Shown here in pieces: positions 23,581 to 34,120 of a stretch of DNA of 64,000 nt (position 1 is the first letter of the stretch; each line of letters starts with the position of its first letter). Both the position numbers and the translations under genes were made by a program. The stretch comes from Symsagittifera roscoffensis (Eukaryota; Xenacoelomorpha; Acoela; Convolutidae): positions 49,922,178-49,986,177 of the forward strand of contig NC_087062.1 in NCBI RefSeq assembly GCF_963678635.1. The letters run 5' to 3'. The notes under the pieces are model-generated. The model saw only the letters and a program-made list of their open reading frames with translations. It was not told the origin of the DNA and did not search any database.

Positions 23581-23662
23581 GGCAGGGTTGCCGAGAGGTT
23601 AAAGCGGTTGACTGCTGATCCCATACGTTTTGCTTGCGTGGGTTCGAATCCCATCTCTGTTG
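23581..23662 (+). pseudogene. tRNA-Ser-like, family D, trimer copy 1c
   Basis: GGCAGGGTTGCCGAGAGG start, loop CTGCTGA without a stem, canonical T arm, 3' strand CTCTGTTG. Confidence 0.5.
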
Positions 23663-24186
23663 ATTAGTTTTTTTAAAACCCTGAACTGAATTCGGTAGGC
23701 ACAAAAATCGATGTTTATCTAATTTGTAAGTAACTTAACGAGGAATTTACTAAATCACAAAAATCTAGAGATAAAATTGGCTCGCAAACTTTTCAAATTC
23801 ATCTAAGCAGACTAGTCAGGCAATTAAACAATGACAAAGTTTAAGTTTTTTTCATAAAGAAAATCGGTTGGCCAATGTTATACGTTTTTCTGTATTTTCA
23901 TTTCGCTTCTTCTGTTAGTTTGAAAGCTGTAACATTTTGTTTTTTGTTTCGCATCGGTTGATAGTTTCAAAGCTCTAACAGGTTGCTTAGAAAAATTGGA
24001 AATTTTAGCAAAACGATTCGGTCTATAAAAAGATTTCTACCAGTCCTGTTCTAAGACTAGTGTGCTAACTTCGTCGTTACATTTTTTATACACAGACATC
24101 AAGTTTATTTTTGATCGAGCAATGACTTGAATTGCTTTAATTTTTTATTGGTTCGATTCAATTTACCAATGATTGACCCCTGGTCT

Positions 24187-24267
24187 TACAAGCTGGCAGC
24201 GAGGTGAAGGCGGTGAAGTGGTAATCAATATGTTCTGCGTGCGTGGGTTCGAAACTCATTCCTTACG
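24187..24267 (+). pseudogene. tRNA-derived, family E, trimer copy 2a
   Basis: Starts TACAAGCTGGCAGCGAGG and otherwise matches the copy at 22181. Confidence 0.45.
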
Positions 24268-24861
24268 AGTAATTTTTTACGAACACCTGAACTGAATTCG
24301 GTAGGCACAAAAACTGATGTTTACCTAACTTTGTTAATAAATCACCAAAAAACTTGTCAGGTCACAAAAAATTGGAGAAGGAATCGGCACGCAAAACATT
24401 GAAGTTCGTATAAGCAGAATAGTCAAGCAACCAAACGTTGAAAAATTTCAAGTTTGTTCATGAAAAAATTGGATGGCAAATGTAATACGTTTTGCTTTTC
24501 AAACCATTCAAGGCACCGATTTTTGAAAAACCTGAGGTTACTTTTTTGGCCGAGTTTTTCCACAAACAACTATCCTTTCACAACGGAAGTGATATAAAGT
24601 TGGGTTTTCCTTAATTTTTTGTTTTGCATCGGTTGATATATTTAAAGCTCTAACAAGTTGCTTAGAAAAATTGGAAATTTTAGCAAAACGATTCGGTCTA
24701 TAAAAAAATTTCCACCAGTCCTGTTCTAAGACTAGTATACTAACTTCGTCATTACATTTTATATACACAGACATCAAGTCCATTTTTGATCAAGCAATGG
24801 CTTGAATTGCTTTCATTTTTTATTGGTTCGATTCAATTTACCAATGATTGACCTCTGGTCT

Positions 24862-24942
24862 TACAGGCTAGCAGCGAGGTGAAGGCGGTGAAGTGGTAAT
24901 CAATATGTTCTGCGTGCGTGGGTTCGAAACTCATTCCTTACG
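24862..24942 (+). pseudogene. tRNA-derived, family E, trimer copy 2b
   Basis: Starts TACAGGCTAGCAGCGAGG (box A further changed). Matches the copy at 22857. Confidence 0.45.
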
Positions 24943-25589
24943 AGTAAATTTTTACGAACACCTGAACTGAATTCGGTAGGCACAAAAACTGATGTTTACC
25001 TAACTTTGTTAATAATTCACCAAAAAACTTGTCAGGTCACAAAAAATTGGAGAAAGAATCGGCACGCAAAACATTGAAGTTCGTATAAGCAGAATAGTCA
25101 AGCAACCAAACGTTGAAAAATTTCAAGTTTGTTCATGAAAAAATTGGATGGCAAATGTAATACGTTTTGCTAATCAAACCATTCAAGGCACGGATTTTTG
25201 AAAACCTTGAGGTTACTTTTTTGTCCTAGTTTTTCCACAAACAACTATCCTTTCACAACGGAAGCGATATAAAGTTAGGTTTTCCTTAATTTTTTGTTTT
25301 GCATCGGTTGATAGATTCAAAGCTCTAACAGGTTGCTTTGAAAAACTTGAAATTTCAGCGAAACGATTTGGTCTGAAAAACTACTTGAACTAGTCTTGTT
25401 CTAGGACTAGAGAGCTTAATTCGTCAATATCTTTCAAATACACATACCTCAAGTCTATCTTTGATCGAATAATGGTTTAATTTGACGGGTTTTTTGTTTT
25501 GAGCAAAAAAAAAATTCTATTTGAAGTGAAGCATCTTTGCTTCATTTTTTTTGTTTCGATTCAATTTATCATTGAATAAACTCTGGTTA

Positions 25590-25671
25590 GGCAGGGTTGC
25601 CGAGAGGTTAAAGCGGTTGACTGCTGATCCCATACCTTTTGCTTGCGTGGGTTCGAATCCCATCTCTGTTG
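25590..25671 (+). pseudogene. tRNA-Ser-like, family D, trimer copy 2c
   Basis: Near copy of 23581 with CATACCTTTTGC in the variable region. Confidence 0.5.
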
Positions 25672-26195
25672 ATTAGTTTTTTTAAAACCCTGAACTGAAT
25701 TCGGTAGGCACAAAAATCGATGCTTATCTAGTTTGTAAGTAACTTACCGAGGAATTTACTAAATCACAAAAATCTAGAGATAAAATTGGCTCGCAAACTT
25801 TTCAAATTCATCTAAGCAGACTAGTCAAGCAATTAAACAATGACAAAGTTTAAGTTTTTTTCATAAAGAAAATCGGTTGGCCAATGTTATACGTTTTTCT
25901 GTATTTTCATTTCGCTTCTTCTGTTAGTTTGAAAGCTGTAACATTTTGTTTTTTGTTTCGCATCGGTTGAAAGTTTCAAAGCTCTAACAGGTTGCTTAGA
26001 AAAATTGGAAATTTTAGCAAAACGATTCGGTCTATAAAAAGATTTCTACCAGTCCTGTTCTAAGACTAGTGTGCTAACTTCGTCGTTACATTTTTTATAC
26101 ACAGACATCAAGTTTATTTTTGATCGAGCAATGGCTTGAATTGCTTTAATTTTTTATTGGTTCGATTCAATTTACCAATGATTGACCCCTGGTCT

Positions 26196-26276
26196 TACAA
26201 GCTGGCAGCGAGGTGAAGGCGGTGAAGTGGTAATCAATATGTTCTGCGTGCGTGGGTTCGAAACTCATTCCTTACG
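26196..26276 (+). pseudogene. tRNA-derived, family E, trimer copy 3a
   Basis: Same TACAAGCTGGC start as at 24187. The unit after it lacks the TGATG of TTGATGTTTACC. Confidence 0.45.
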
Positions 26277-26871
26277 AGTAATTTTTTACGAACACCTGAA
26301 CTGAATTCGGTAGGCACAAAAACTGTTTACCTAACTTTGTTAATAAATCACCAAAAAACTTGTCAGGTCACAAAAAAATTGGAGAAGGAATCGGCACGCA
26401 AAACATTGAAGTTCGTATAAGCAGAATAGTCAAGCAACCAAACGTTGAAAAATTTCAAGTTTGTTCATGAAAAAATTGGATGGCAAATGTAATACGTTTT
26501 GCTATTCAAACCATTCAAGGCACCGTTTTTTGAAAACTTGAGGTTACTTTTTTGGCCGAGTTTTTCCACAAACAACTATCCTTTCACAACGGAAGTGATA
26601 TAAAGTTGGGTTTTCCTTAATTTTTTGTTTTGCATCGGTTGATATATTTAAAGCTCTAACAGGTTGCTTAGAAAAATTGGAAATTTTAGCAAAACGATTC
26701 GGTCTATAAAAAGATTTCCACCAGTCCTGTTTGTTCTAAGACTAGTATACTAACTTCGTCATTACATTTTATATACACAGACATCAAGTCCATTTTTGAT
26801 CAAGCAATGGCTTGAATTGCTTTAATTTTTTATTGGTTCGATTCAATTTACCAATGATTGACCTCTGGTCT

Positions 26872-26952
26872 TACAGGCTGGCAGCGAGGTGAAGGCGGTG
26901 AAGTGGTAATCAATATGTTCTGCGTGCGTGGGTTCGAAACTCATTCCTTACG
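26872..26952 (+). pseudogene. tRNA-derived, family E, trimer copy 3b
   Basis: Same form as at 22857, with GGTTCGAAAC T arm. Confidence 0.45.
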
Positions 26953-27596
26953 AGTAAATTTTTACGAACACCTGAACTGAATTCGGTAGGCACAAAAACT
27001 GATGTTTACCTAACTTTGTTAATAATTCACCAAAAAACTTGTCAGGTCACAAAAAATTGGAGAAAGAATCGGCACGCAAAACATTGAAGTTCGTATAAGC
27101 AGAATAGTCAAGCAACCAAACGTTGAAAAATTTCAAGTTTGTTCATGAAAAAATTGGATGGCAAATGTAATACGTTTTGCTAATCAAACCATTCAAGGCA
27201 CGGATTTTTGAAAACCTTGAGGTTACTTTTTTGGCCGAGTTTTTCCTCAAACAACTATCCTTTCACAACGGAAGCGATATAAAGTTAGGTTTTCCTTAAT
27301 TTTTTGTTTTGCATCGGTTGATAGATTCAAAGCTCTAACAGGTTGCTTTGAAAAACTTGAAATTTCAGCGAAACGATTTGGTCTGAAAAACTACTTGAAC
27401 TAGTCTTGTTCTAGGACTAGAGAGCTTAATTCGTCAATATCTTTCAAATACACATACCTCAAGTCTATCTTTGATCGAATAATGGTTTGATTTGACGGGT
27501 TTTTTGTTTTGAGCAAAAAAAATTCTATTTGAAGTGAAGCATCTTTGCTTCATTTTTTTGTTTCGATTCAATTTATCATTGAATAAACTCTGGTTA

Positions 27597-27678
27597 GGCA
27601 GGGTTGCCGAGAGGTTAAAGCGGTTGACTGCTGATCGCATACCTTTTGCTTGCGTGGGTTCGAATCCCATCTCTGTTG
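27597..27678 (+). pseudogene. tRNA-Ser-like, family D, trimer copy 3c
   Basis: As at 25590, with GATCGCAT in place of GATCCCAT. Confidence 0.5.
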
Positions 27679-28214
27679 ATTAGTTTTTTTAAAACCCTGA
27701 ACTGAATTCGGTAGGCACAAAAATCGATGCTTATCTAGTTTGTAAGTAACTTACCGAGAAATTTACTAAATCACAAAAATCTAGAGACAAAATTGGCTCG
27801 CAAACTTTTCAAATTCATCTAAGCAGACTAGTCAAGCAATTAAACAATGACAAAGTTTAAGTTTTTTTCATAAAGAAAATCGGTTGGCCAATGTTATACG
27901 TTTTTCTGTATTTTCATTTCGCTTCTTCTGTTAGTTTGAAAGCTGTAACAATTTGCTTTGAAAAACTTGAAACTTCAGCCAAACGATTTGGTCTGAAAAA
28001 CGAGTTGAAATAGTCTTGATGTAGGACTAGAGTGCTAAGTTTGTCATTACATTTCAAATACACAGAAGTCAAGTCGATCTTTGATCGAACAATAGTTTGA
28101 TTTGATAGGTTTTCATTGTCTCGAGCACAAAAAAGTATTATATTTGAAGCGGATCATCTTTGCTTCAAAGATTTATTGGTTCGATTCAATTAACAACCGA
28201 AAGACCTCAGGTTA

Positions 28215-28296
28215 GACAGCGTGGCCGAGTGGCTAAGGCGTTGGACTGCTCATCCAATACAGTCCGCGTGCTTGGTTTTGAATCCCATCTCTGTCG
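28215..28296 (+). tRNA. tRNA-Ser(GCT)-like, perfect D and anticodon stems
   Basis: GCC/GGC D stem and TTGGA/TCCAA anticodon stem are perfect (loop CTGCTCA). The acceptor GACAGCG/CTCTGTC has one mismatch. The T arm is CTTGG TTTTGAAT CCCAT. It is the last copy before the insertion. Confidence 0.5.
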
Positions 28297-28335
28297 ATTA
28301 GATTTTAAAAAAAATAACCTGAATTGAATTAGATA

Positions 28336-28930
28336 AAAACAAGCCAAAATAAAATCAAATGACAAAAAGGTAAAGACAAAGAAAATCATAAAAAATTAGT
28401 GTGAATCAACATGATTGATTTGATTTTGAAGTTCCTTACAGATAAACTTTTTATCCATCTGTTAAGTTTTGAAAAATTTTATCTGTAAATCATTCGTTCT
28501 GATTAGTTTTTATCAAAAATGAAAAAAAAAAATTTCTAAGGACGGAAAGCTCAAATCTGTTTTGTTGATATCAGGATAGATAAATTTTCCTTATATAAAA
28601 AACAGACTGCTTTTTAGGGCTCGGAACTGACTGAATGACCCCAAAACTGTTAAAAATTTCATGGTATCATCTGACTGGTTAATTTTTATGTCAGCTAAAC
28701 CAAATAGAACCAAAACAATTTCTATTTTTCCGTCACATTGAAAACAACTCGTCAAGGTTATCGCATTACTGTTCTTGCTTAGCTCATTTCAGTTTTTGGG
28801 TTCTTTCAAAATTAATGTAAATGTCCCACAAAAGTTTTTGGAATTTCCTAAATCTCACATTCTCAAACTATTTCTTCACCTATTGAGATGTCATGACAAA
28901 AAAAAGTTACAATTCACAAAAAAATGACAG
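28336..28930. mobile_element. Non-satellite insertion, diverged dispersed repeat
   Basis: The satellite text stops at GATAAAAACAAG and resumes at TTCACAAATTTCTAGAG. Most of the insert aligns by eye, with many differences, to 38,140-38,630. Shared landmarks in the same order are GATTTTGAA, AATTTTAT followed by TCCGCAAATC or CTGTAAATC, TTATCAAAAA, TTTCTAAGGACGGAA or TTCCTAAAGATGGAA, GGCTCGGAAC, and AAACCAATTG or AAACAACTCG. No terminal repeats or ORF show its class. Confidence 0.55.
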
Positions 28931-30190
28931 TTCACAAATTTCTAGAGTTAGAAGCGGCTCGCAAACTTTTGGTGAATTTCCTCTGAGCGGGTTAGTCAAC
29001 AATTAAACATTGAGAAAAATTAGGATTGTTCATGAAGAAAATCGGATGGCCAATGTTATACTTTTTTCTATTGAAACCATTCAAGGCTTGGATTTTTGAA
29101 AAACTTCCGGTTACTTTTTTGGCCTAGTTTTTCCACAAAAAAATAACATTTTTCAACGGAAGCGCTATAAGTTTAGTTTTTCTCTAAGATTTTCTTTTGC
29201 TTCGTTTGTTAGTTTCAAAGCTCTGTTAGGTTGCTTAGAAAAACTTGAAATTTTTGCGAGCGATTTAGTCTAGGAAACGATTTGCATTAGCCCTGTTAGA
29301 GTGCTTACTTCGTCATTGCATTTTATAGACACATATGTCAAGTCTGTTTTGATCAAACAATGGCTTGATTTGATACGTTTTTTTTTGTTTTGAGCAAAAA
29401 ACAATTCTATTTGAAGCTAATCAACTTTGCTTTTTTTTGGTTCGATGCAAGTTACCAGTGATTGACCTCTGGGCTTACAAATTGGCCGAGAGGTGAAGGA
29501 GTAGAAGTGCTATTCGATTTGTTCTGCGTGCGTGGGTGCAAAACCCATCCATGTCGAACAGTTTTTAAAAGCACCTGAGCTAAATTTGGTAAGCAAAAAA
29601 ACTGATGTTTTCCTAATTTTGTTATTAAATCACCAAAAAATTTGTCAGATCACAAAACTTTGGTTAAACGAATTGTCTGGCAAACCATTGAAGTTTGTCT
29701 AAGCAGACTAGTCAAGCAACCAAACGTTGAAAAATTTTAAGTTTATTCATGAAGAAAATCGGATGGCCAAGGTTATACGTTTTTCTATTGAAAACAGTCA
29801 ACGCTTGGATTTTGAAAAAATTCAGGTTTGTTTTTGGCCGAATTTTTCGACGTACAACTAACGTTTTTCAACGGAAGCACTATAAAGAAAAATTTTCTCT
29901 AATTTTTTTTTGCTTCATTCGATAATTTCAAAGCTCTGTTAGGTTGCTTTGAAAAACGTGAAATTTTCGCTAACGATTTAGTATACAAACCGATTTGCAT
30001 TAGTCCTGTTAGAGTGCTTACTTTGTCATTGCATTTTAAAGAGACAGATGTCAAGTCTGTTTTGATCAATCATTGGCTTGATTTGATACGTTTGTTTTTG
30101 TTTTGAGCAACAAACAATTCTATTTGAAGCTAATCAACTTTGCTTTTTTTTGGTTCGATGCAAGTTACCAATGATTCGGTTCGATGCAAG
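28931..30190 (+). repeat. Last two, diverged satellite units
   Basis: Both units keep the usual landmarks (TGGCTCGC-like, GAAGAAAATCGGATGG, TTTTTGGCC, GGTTGCTT) but are the most diverged of the array. The ACTAGT hairpin is reduced to GCATTAGCCCTGTTAGAG. The second unit breaks off at GATGCAAGTTACCAATGATT, just before where its tRNA-like part should begin. This is the array edge. Confidence 0.75.
29476..29556 (+). pseudogene. tRNA-derived relic, family E-like
   Basis: TACAAATTGGCCGAGAGGTG keeps a good box A, and GTGGGTGCAAAACCCATCC keeps a T stem, but the loop is TGCAAAA. The anticodon region is lost. This is the final tRNA-like copy. Confidence 0.4.
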
Positions 30191-30361
30191 TCCACTCGTG
30201 TAATCAAAACACCTTGTTCATAAAAACTAGGATGAGTAAATATTATTAGATTTTTATTTCATCTTTTTTTGTTATTAAATGTTTCCATTTTGAATTAATT
30301 TTGAGAATAGATGAGTAGCTCAGGTTGAAACTTTTCAATTGTTTAAAAAACATTTGAATAA

Positions 30362-30589
30362 ACGTTACATAACAATTAGGAAATTTGCACGCGTATTAAA
30401 AATTTTGATCTTTTTTTTGCACACATGTTAGAGGAAACACTAAAAACTCTGTACACGAGAACTCATTACAAAAAGACGTTACATAAAAATTAGGAAATTT
30501 GCACGCGTAAAGAAATTTGATCCTTTTTTTGCACACACGTTAGAGAAAACCTTAAAAACTCTGCACACGAGAACTCCATACAAAAATAA
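30362..30589. repeat. 114 bp direct repeat, two copies
   Basis: ACGTTACATAA...GGAAATTTGCACGCGT...TTTTTTTGCACAC...AAAACTCTG...ACGAGAACTC occurs at 30362 and again at 30476, with small differences. It contains the CpG-bearing motif GCACGCGTA. No coding potential. Confidence 0.85.
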
Positions 30590-33500
30590 ATGTTAGCTAA
30601 GATTTAGGAAAAAAATTTTTTTTCGGTGTTTGAATAGTATTTAAAAAAAACCTGAAGAAAAATGCGTTTTACAGAAAATCCTCAAAAATTACGCAAAATG
30701 AATTAAAATTTCAAAACAAATTTCGCGCACTTGTGGAAAAACTTGCGCACTTCACAAAACTTTTCGCAGTCGTTTTAAGAAATACAGAACAGTGTTCGCA
30801 TTTTTTAAATACTTGAACATATTTCTGCAAACGAAGTGAAAACTTATTATCAAAAATTGCATCTTGCATAAAGTTTCAATATGAAAATGTTGAATGAGTA
30901 AAAAAAGTTTGCATACTGAAAAAATTGTTTTCCATTTTTTGCACTTTAATTTTCTTGCGCTGTTAATTTTTAATAATTTTTTTTGAAAAAAAACCTGATG
31001 AAGAAAAAAACCATTGTTTGCATTGTTGTTGAACAAAAACATCAAAAAAGACTTAGAGTAGCGAAAATTACTCGAAGTCATCAAAAACGAATTTTTCGAA
31101 TCAATAAGTCACCAAGACTTTTACCATATAGTTCTAAGTTTTTAAAAATTGTTTTGAAAAAAAAAATGTTGGTTGTTTGAATAGTGTTTTAAAAAGCGTG
31201 TAAAAACTAGCTTCTTCCAAAAAAATCCTGAACAGATCTGCAAAATAAATAGAAAACTCCAGAACAACCTTTGAATTAATTTTGTTTTCTGTTGCTTAGG
31301 GAAAGACAACCAATCAGAATTGAGTAATTTTTTAAACATTTTTTGCTCAAGATAAGCCACTCAAACATAAGCCAAGCATTTTTTACACGCTATAAAATAA
31401 CTATTAAAAAAGTTCTTGATCAATATTTTGAAAGGTCTATGAAGAAGCATTTGAGTTTACGCGAATTACTTTACAAGAAAAAAGAAAAAATTCTGATCGA
31501 TTTTTTTGATAAAACACACTTTGAACGAACATCATATGCTGCAAAGACCCATCACAGAGAACCAACGTGGATCTTTCCAAATGCTGCAGGAAGTGTTTGA
31601 GCAGTTTGAAACGAATTACACAATTTTTCTGACTCTAGATATGTGGCTCAACCAGTTGACGATTTCCTCTTTTCCTGGGAGGATGTTAGATCTGCTGAGA
31701 TTTCCATCGCAATTGATAAAGATAAGGGCTTTTCAGAAACAAAAACGCCTCAAAATACCTTACCATATCAACCAAAACTTCCTCGACTAGCTCCTGGTTC
31801 TATGAATAACCTCCAAATTTCTTTGCAAGAAGTCAGCTCTTTTATTGATTTGTTTGTTTTGTTATTTGATATGTATTTCTTTTTGTTTTAGAAAGTGAAA
31901 CGTTTTTGGCATCTTGCTAGAAAAATTGTAACTTTTTTGGCATTTTGTCGAAAAAATTGAAAAAATGTTTGCATCTTGTTTAAGAAAGTGAAATAATGTA
32001 CGCATTTTGTTAGAAAAATTGATTTTTTTTCTGCATGTTTTGTCAAAAAATTGATAATTTATTGATTCTTGTCAAATGTTTCTAAAGTTTCTGCATCTTA
32101 AAAAATTTTTCATTAAAATTAGCACAATTGTTGAAAGAATAAAAAAGTTTCGCGTCGTGAAAAAACGTTCTTCCTTTTTTATCGTATTATAGAAAAATTT
32201 TAACAAGTTATTTTTGCAGGTATTTTTTTTGCCAAACTTTATTCTGAAAAAACAATTGATCAAAAGTGTCAGAAAAATTATAAGATAGAGAATAGCACTC
32301 GAAGTCATAAAAATTGAAAACTTTTTATGTAAGATTTTTTTTAAAGTAAACTTTCAGTTTTTTTTTGCTTTTTTCATAAAAAAGCTAGATCTTTGAATAT
32401 GGTGTTCAAAAACCTTAAAAAATTCCATCTCATAAACAAAAACTTTAAAAAATTTTGCTTACTTGTTGAAAAGTTCAAAACAATTTTTTCTACAACATAT
32501 TTTGCGGTCAATTTAAGAAAAAAAAGAACAGATCGAACAAATTTGATTGTATTTCTGCATATATGTTGATGAAATCATATCAAAGTTTGCATCTTGCAAA
32601 CAGTTTCATACATTTGTTGGAAAAACAAAAAAAAATCGTTTCTTGAAAAAATTTTCTTTATTTTTTTTGCATTCGATTTTGCTTGCACTGCTAGTTTTAT
32701 ACATTTTTTTTATTCATTTTTCAAAACATGATCAGAAAAAAACTATATTTTGCATGTTTGTTGATCAAAAACATCAGAAAAATTTTAGGACAGCGAACAC
32801 TACGCGAAGTCATTATGATCGAATTTTTCCAATCAATAGGTCAGCAAGACTTTTACAATATTTTTAGGACGTTTAAAAACTAATGTGAAAAATTTATAGG
32901 TGTATGAATAGTGTTATGACAAATCTGAAAGAACTAGCATCTTACAAAAAAGTCATGAAAGTTTCCTTCAAAATAAATTTTGCATCTTGCAAAAAATTCG
33001 AAAAAAAAACTTCGCAGCTGTTTTAAGAAAATCAGAACAGTTTTTTCATTTTGTGAAAAAAATTGATTGAAGTGTTACATACATGTCGAAAAACACACAA
33101 ATCTTATTTTGAGTCTTGCAAAAAATTTTCGGAATGAATGTAATGCAAATATTGAAAGAATGTGGAACAGAAATGCTGTAACAAGTTTTTCTTGCACTGT
33201 TAATTTCTTAATTTTTTTTTTTTTTTTGCTAAACTTGATAATTAAGAAATCTAAATGATTTTTTGTTTGATGACCAAGAACATCGAAAAACTAATGAGCT
33301 AGGAAATAGTTCAAAACCATTATTATCGAAATTTTTTAGGCAATAAGTCCACAAATTATTCACAATAAAGTTGTAGGGGTTTGAAAACTGTTTTGAATTT
33401 TTTTTGCCTACTTGTTTTTGCATTCGTTTTTTTTTTCCCACAAAAAATTTCGCAAACGTTTTAAGAAATACAGAACAGTGTTCGCATTTTTTTCAATACT

Positions 33501-34120
33501 TGATTATAATTCTGCATATTTGGTGAAAAATTTATATCAAATTTTGCATCTTGCATGATTTTTCAACATGGTTGGTTGAACAAAAAAATCAAAAAAACCT
33601 AGAATAGCGAAAACTACTCGAAGTCATCAAAAACGAACTTTTCCAATAAGTGTTTTGAAAAGCTTGAAAAGACTAGCATCTTACAAAAAATCCTGAACAT
33701 ATCTGTAGGTAAATAGAAAACTCCAGACTAAACTTTGAACCCTGCAAAAAAATTCGAAAAACACTTCGCAGCTGTTTTAAGAAAACCAGAACGGTATTCA
33801 CATCTTTTAAAAAAGCTTGTTGAAAAAATCATATCATATTTTGCATCTTGCCAATTTTTTCGAAAAGTTTAACAAAAAATTTGAAAGAATGTTGAATAGA
33901 ACAAGTTTTTCTCGCACTGTTGTCTCTTTTAGTTTTTATGATTTTTTTTCTAAACTTGATGCTTAAGAAAACTGAAGGTTTGCATGTTTGTTGGCCAAAA
34001 ACTAATGAGATAGGGAAAAGCACTCGAAATTGTTAATATGCTATTTTTGTAAGCAAAAAGTCAACATCTTTTTTTATGTTAAAGTTGTAGGTGCTGGCAA
34101 ACTGTTTTGAAAAAAAAATT
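30590..34120. repeat. Degenerate AT-rich repeat block
   Basis: A very diverged repeat recurs with an approximate order of motifs: CGCAG.CGTTTTAAGAAA.ACAGAACAG, GCATTTTTT, TTGCATCTTGCA, CTTGC.CTGTTAATTT, TTTGCATGTTTGTTG..CAAAAACATC, AGCGAA.ACTACTCGAAGTCAT and TTTTTCCAATCAATAGGTC. Copies are recognisable near 30.76-31.15, 32.22-32.31, 32.50-32.88, 33.00-33.42, 33.45-33.66 and 33.77-34.11 kb. Between 31.89 and 32.07 kb there is a shorter degenerate run of GCATTTTGT.AGAAAAATTGA. I see no coding ORF that I trust. Confidence 0.6.

Larger units (their letters stand above)
21940..27950 (+). repeat. Higher-order repeat: 2.0 kb E-E-D trimer
   Basis: The order E, E, D repeats three times: 22181, 22857, 23581; 24187, 24862, 25590; 26196, 26872, 27597. 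The period is 2,005 to 2,009 bp. The D-to-E change happens at a fixed chimeric junction near 23935 and 25945, where a D body (GAAAGCTGTAACATTTTG) switches into an E body (TTTTTTGTTTCGCATCGG). After the last D unit the junction is absent and an intact D body follows, so the trimer probably arose by unequal exchange between D and E units. Confidence 0.9.
1..28335 (+). repeat. Tandem satellite array built on tRNA-Ser-like units
   Basis: Units of about 590 to 740 bp (some near 900 to 1,170 bp where a tRNA copy was lost) follow head to tail. Each unit keeps the same order of landmarks: tRNA-like sequence; T run; GAATTCGGTAAGCACAA; TTGATGTTTACCTA; TGGCTCGC; GTCTAAGCAGAATAGTCAAG; CATGAAGAAAATCGG; TATACGTTTTTCT; TTTTTGGCC; TTCGCTTCC; GAAAGCTGTAACAGGTTGC; an ACTAGTCC/GGACTAG hairpin; TTGATCGAACAATGG; TTTTGAGCAAAAA; a GAAGCA/TGCTTC hairpin; then the next tRNA-like sequence. 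Families differ in the tRNA part and in the body. I call them A (anticodon loop CTGCTCT), B (CTGCTCA with a weak stem), C (GTTTGTCTGCT), D (GGCAGGGTTGCCGAGAGG) and E (ACAGGCTGGCAGCGAGG). The array runs off the left edge of the window. No long ORF spans the units. Confidence 0.95.

Noticed and set aside
1-30190. A CRISPR array or bacterial tRNA operon as explanation for the repeats
   Set aside because: Units are hundreds of bases long with repeated, not unique, spacers. The tRNA copies lack encoded CCA, and splice-like signals and composition indicate a eukaryote.
30752-34023. Several short Phe/Lys-rich frames in the degenerate block
   Set aside because: Composition follows the T- and A-rich runs, the frames overlap on both strands, and many lack an ATG.
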